Assembly (NCBI RefSeq): GCF_004361735.1
Contig: NZ_SNVV01000027.1
Location: 1 to 64,000, forward strand
DNA length: 64,000 nucleotides
Reading direction: 5' to 3'
From: Azoarcus indigens
GTDB taxonomy: Bacteria; Pseudomonadota; Gammaproteobacteria; Burkholderiales; Rhodocyclaceae
Each line of letters starts with the position of its first letter. Within the stretch, counting starts at the first letter, position 1. Made by a program: the position numbers and the translations under genes. Shown piece by piece: positions 61,391 through 64,000 of this stretch. The notes below the pieces were generated by a model. That model ran no database searches. It was not told where the DNA came from and was given only the letters and a program-made list of their open reading frames with translations.

Positions 61391-62593
61391 ATGAAGCTGA
61401 AGCCTGCCGTCCTCGCCATTGCCCTCACCGGTGTTCTCGGTGCCTCCGCCAGCGCCTGGGCCGCCGATGTGATCAAGATCGGCGAAATCAACAGCTACAA
61501 GGCGCAGCCGGTGTTCCTCGACGCCTACAAGCGCGGCATGACCCTGGCGCTGGATGAAATCAATGGCGCCGGCGGCGTCAATGGCAAGAAGCTGGAAGTG
61601 ATCACCCGCGACGACAACGCCAACCCGGGCGACGCGGTGCGCCTGGCCGACGAGCTGCTGTCGCGCGAGGGCGTAGACCTGATCGCCGGCTCCTTCCTTT
61701 CCCACGTCGGCCTTGCGCTGGCGGACTACGCCCAGCAGCGCAAGGTGTTCTACCTCGGCACCGAGCCGCTGACCGACAAGATCGTGTGGGAGAACGGCAA
61801 CCGCTACACCTACCGCATGCGCACCTCCACCTACATGCAGACGGCGATGCTGGCGGCCGAGGCGGCGAAGCTGAAGAAGAAGAAGTGGGCGCTGATCTAC
61901 CCCAACTACGAGTTCGGCCAATCCTCCGTCGCCACCTTCAAGAAGCTGCTGAAGCAAGCCCAGCCGGACGTCGAATTCGTGATCGAGCAGGCGCCGCCGC
62001 TGGGCAAGGTGGATGCCGGCAGCGTGGTGCAGGCGGTGGCCGATGCCAAGCCGGACGCGATCTTCAACACCCTGTTCGGGCCGGACCTCGCCAAGTTCGT
62101 GCGCGAGGGCAATACCCGCGGCCTGTTCAAGAGCGTGCAGGTGGTCAGCATGCTGACCGGCGAGCCGGAGTACCTCGACCCGCTGCGCGCCGAAACGCCG
62201 GATGGCTGGATCGTCAGCGGCTATCCGCAGGATTCGCTGGAGACGCCTGAGCACAAGGCCTTCCGCGCCGCCTACGTGGCCAAGTTCAATGACTACCCGC
62301 GCCTGGGCGCGGTGGTGGGCTACAGCGCCATCAAGTCGCTGGCGGCCGGCATCAAGAAGGCGGGCGGCACCGACACCGAGAAGCTGATCGCCGCCTTCAA
62401 GGGCCTGAAGGTGGATACGCCCTTCGGCGAGATCGTCTATCGCCCGCAGGACAACCAATCCACCATGGGCGCCTACATCGGCAAGCTGAAGAACACCGGC
62501 GACAAGGGCATCATGGTCGATTACCACTACGTCGATGGCGCCACCGTGCAGCCCAGCGACGAAGAGGTGAAGAAGATGCGTGGTGACAAGTAA
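61391..62593 (+). CDS. ABC transporter periplasmic substrate-binding protein
   Basis: 400 aa with a signal peptide (AIALTGVLGASASAWAAD) and the type I binding fold: IKIGEINSYKAQPVFLDAYK, ALDEINGAGGVNGKKLEVIT and LIAGSFLSHVGLALADYAQQ. Only distantly like LivK at 39250. In this genomic setting the ligand could be an aromatic acid. GGAG is 8 nt before the ATG. It shares one base with the next gene (TAATG). Confidence 0.92.
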   Translation: MKLKPAVLAIALTGVLGASASAWAADVIKIGEINSYKAQPVFLDAYKRGMTLALDEINGAGGVNGKKLEVITRDDNANPGDAVRLADELLSREGVDLIAGSFLSHVGLALADYAQQRKVFYLGTEPLTDKIVWENGNRYTYRMRTSTYMQTAMLAAEAAKLKKKKWALIYPNYEFGQSSVATFKKLLKQAQPDVEFVIEQAPPLGKVDAGSVVQAVADAKPDAIFNTLFGPDLAKFVREGNTRGLFKSVQVVSMLTGEPEYLDPLRAETPDGWIVSGYPQDSLETPEHKAFRAAYVAKFNDYPRLGAVVGYSAIKSLAAGIKKAGGTDTEKLIAAFKGLKVDTPFGEIVYRPQDNQSTMGAYIGKLKNTGDKGIMVDYHYVDGATVQPSDEEVKKMRGDK

Positions 62594-64000
62594 TGAGTTC
62601 CTTCCTCGTCCAACTGCTGAACGGGTTGGCGGGCGCCTCGTCGCTGTTCCTGGTGGCGGCGGGGCTGTCGCTGATCTTCGGCGTCACCCGGATCGTGAAC
62701 TTCGCCCACGGTTCGCTCTACATGCTGGGGGTGTACATCGCCTACAGCATGTCCGAGCGGCTGGCGGGCGGGGTCGGTTTCTGGTTCTCCCTGGTGTTCT
62801 CGGCGGTGGCGGTGGGCTTTATCGGCGCGCTGATCGAGATGGTGCTGCTGCGCCGTATCTATAAGGCGCCCGAGCTGTTCCAGCTGCTGGCCACCTTCGC
62901 CCTGGTGCTGGTGATCAAGGACGGCGTACTGTGGATCTGGGGCGCGGAAGACCTGCTCGGCCGCCGCGCGCCGGGGCTGGAAGGCTCGGTGGAAATCCTC
63001 GGCCGCAACTTCCCCACCTACGACCTGTTCCTGATCGTCATCGGCCCCGTCGTGCTGGCGCTGGTGTGGCTGCTGCTCACCCGCACCCGCTGGGGCACGC
63101 TGGTGCGCGCGGCGACGCAGGACCGCGAGATGCTGTCCGCGCTCGGCGTGCACCAATCTTGGCTGATCACCGGCGTGTTCGCGCTCGGCGCCATGCTCGC
63201 CGGCCTCGGCGGCGCGCTGCAGTTGCCGCGCGAGCCGGCCAACCTGGGCATGGACATGCTCAGCATCGGCGATGCCTTCGTGGTGGTGGTGGTGGGCGGC
63301 ATGGGCTCCATTCCCGGCGCCTTCGTCGCCGCGCTGATCATCGCCGAGATCAAGGCCATCTGCATCTGGCTGGGCGATGTGAACTTCGGCCCCTTCAGCA
63401 TCAGCTTCTCCAAGCTCACCCTGGTGGTGGAGTTCCTGGTGATGGCGGTGGTGCTGGTGGTGCGTCCGTGGGGCCTGTTCGGCCGTCCGCAGGGCACGCC
63501 GCGCCACAGTGGCGCGCCGGAAGCGCCTTTGCGCCCGGCGGGCAAGTCGCTGCGCTGGTTCGCGGTGGCGCTGGTGGCCGGCATGGCGGTGCTGCCGCTG
63601 CTGCAGGGCCAGTTCCCGTATGCGCTGGTGCTGTCGGTGGATCTGCTGATCGCGGCGCTGTTCGCCGCCAGCCTGCACTTCATCATGGGCCCAGGCGGCA
63701 TGCACTCCTTCGGCCACGCCGCCTACTTCGGCCTGGGGGCCTACGGCGCCGCGCTGCTGATGAAGGCCGCCGGGTTGCCGATGGAGGCCTCGCTCATCCT
63801 GGCGCCGGTGGTGGCGGGCCTGGGCGCGGTGGTGTTCGGCTGGTTCAGCGTGCGCCTGTCCGGCGTCTATCTGGCCATGCTGACGCTGGCTTTCGGCCAG
63901 ATCGCCTGGTCCATCGCCTTCCAGTGGGATGACTTCACCGGCGGCTCCAACGGCATGATCGGCATCTGGCCCTCGGGCTGGGCCAACAACCGCACCGCGT
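62593..64000 (+). CDS. fused LivH-LivM ABC permease (partial at window edge)
   Basis: An uninterrupted frame of 469 codons that runs off the window. Residues 1 to about 295 are a LivH-type permease (LIFGVTRIVNFAHGSLYMLG, the loop RTRWGTLVRAATQDREMLSALG, and a C-terminal VVRPWGLFGRP). A short linker (PQGTPRHSGAPEAPLRPAG) leads into a LivM-type permease (LHFIMGPGGMHSFGHAAYFG, VRLSGVYLAMLTLAFGQIAW). No stop or internal ribosome site is evident, so both channel halves are one polypeptide. ATPase genes are expected beyond the edge. Confidence 0.9.
   Translation, partial: MSSFLVQLLNGLAGASSLFLVAAGLSLIFGVTRIVNFAHGSLYMLGVYIAYSMSERLAGGVGFWFSLVFSAVAVGFIGALIEMVLLRRIYKAPELFQLLATFALVLVIKDGVLWIWGAEDLLGRRAPGLEGSVEILGRNFPTYDLFLIVIGPVVLALVWLLLTRTRWGTLVRAATQDREMLSALGVHQSWLITGVFALGAMLAGLGGALQLPREPANLGMDMLSIGDAFVVVVVGGMGSIPGAFVAALIIAEIKAICIWLGDVNFGPFSISFSKLTLVVEFLVMAVVLVVRPWGLFGRPQGTPRHSGAPEAPLRPAGKSLRWFAVALVAGMAVLPLLQGQFPYALVLSVDLLIAALFAASLHFIMGPGGMHSFGHAAYFGLGAYGAALLMKAAGLPMEASLILAPVVAGLGAVVFGWFSVRLSGVYLAMLTLAFGQIAWSIAFQWDDFTGGSNGMIGIWPSGWANNRTA

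Overview
The window is high-GC, gene-dense bacterial DNA. It has the gene content and order of a betaproteobacterium, most likely Rhodocyclales (Thauera/Azoarcus-like). This placement is an inference from: purH-fis-dusB synteny; an lptD-surA-pdxA-rsmA block diverging from amgK-murU; DUF3422, DUF3016, DUF2189 and DUF4124-glutaredoxin genes typical of beta/gammaproteobacteria; and abundant branched-chain-type ABC transporters and aromatic-degradation functions. No rRNA, tRNA, CRISPR array or intact prophage was seen.

Layout. 0.2-9.9 kb (minus strand) is a housekeeping run: amgK, murU, pepP, a UbiH-family hydroxylase, dusB, fis, purH, purD, hemF. It covers peptidoglycan recycling, quinone hydroxylation, tRNA modification, a nucleoid protein, purines and haem. 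9.98-15.7 kb (plus) is the outer-membrane biogenesis run lptD-surA-pdxA-rsmA. 15.8-30 kb is mixed: a Crp/Fnr regulator, xthA, an orphan contractile-tail sheath gene, a BdlA-like double-PAS chemoreceptor, prlC with a DUF4124-glutaredoxin gene, purC and DUF3422. 30-33.9 kb is a redox/lipocalin operon (extradiol-type dioxygenase, cytochrome b561, two YceI proteins) with a divergent LysR gene. 34-40.4 kb holds dctA and a complete livHMGFK uptake operon.

40.7-46.5 kb is a LysR-controlled FUSC/DUF1656/HlyD/NodT efflux operon of the Aae (aromatic carboxylic acid efflux) type, abutting a degraded IS3-family remnant. 47-50.3 kb is a flavin-dependent aromatic hydroxylase operon (hpaC-hpaB-cupin) next to a MarR gene. 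Both promoters carry the same TATAATAGCT box, suggesting one regulator for both. 50.7-59.6 kb looks like one regulatory unit. A chemoreceptor and an operon (outer-membrane channel, aldehyde dehydrogenase, Tat-exported GMC alcohol oxidoreductase) each have a textbook sigma-54 promoter (TGGCAC-N5-TTGC). An AcoR-type sigma-54 activator gene lies downstream, separated from them by a PIN/Phd toxin-antitoxin pair. 59.9-64 kb has a second MarR gene, a 635-bp regulatory region with tandem dyads, and a second branched-chain-type ABC operon whose two permeases are fused (LivH-LivM). That permease gene runs off the window.

The coherent theme of the right half is uptake, sensing, oxidation and efflux of aromatic or alcohol substrates. 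The most interesting candidates are the sigma-54 coupling of a chemoreceptor to an alcohol/aldehyde oxidation operon, the shared MarR box, the tandem dyads upstream of the last ABC operon, and the solitary sheath protein. Start sites were moved from the longest possible reading frame wherever a ribosome binding site, family length or promoter position argued for it.
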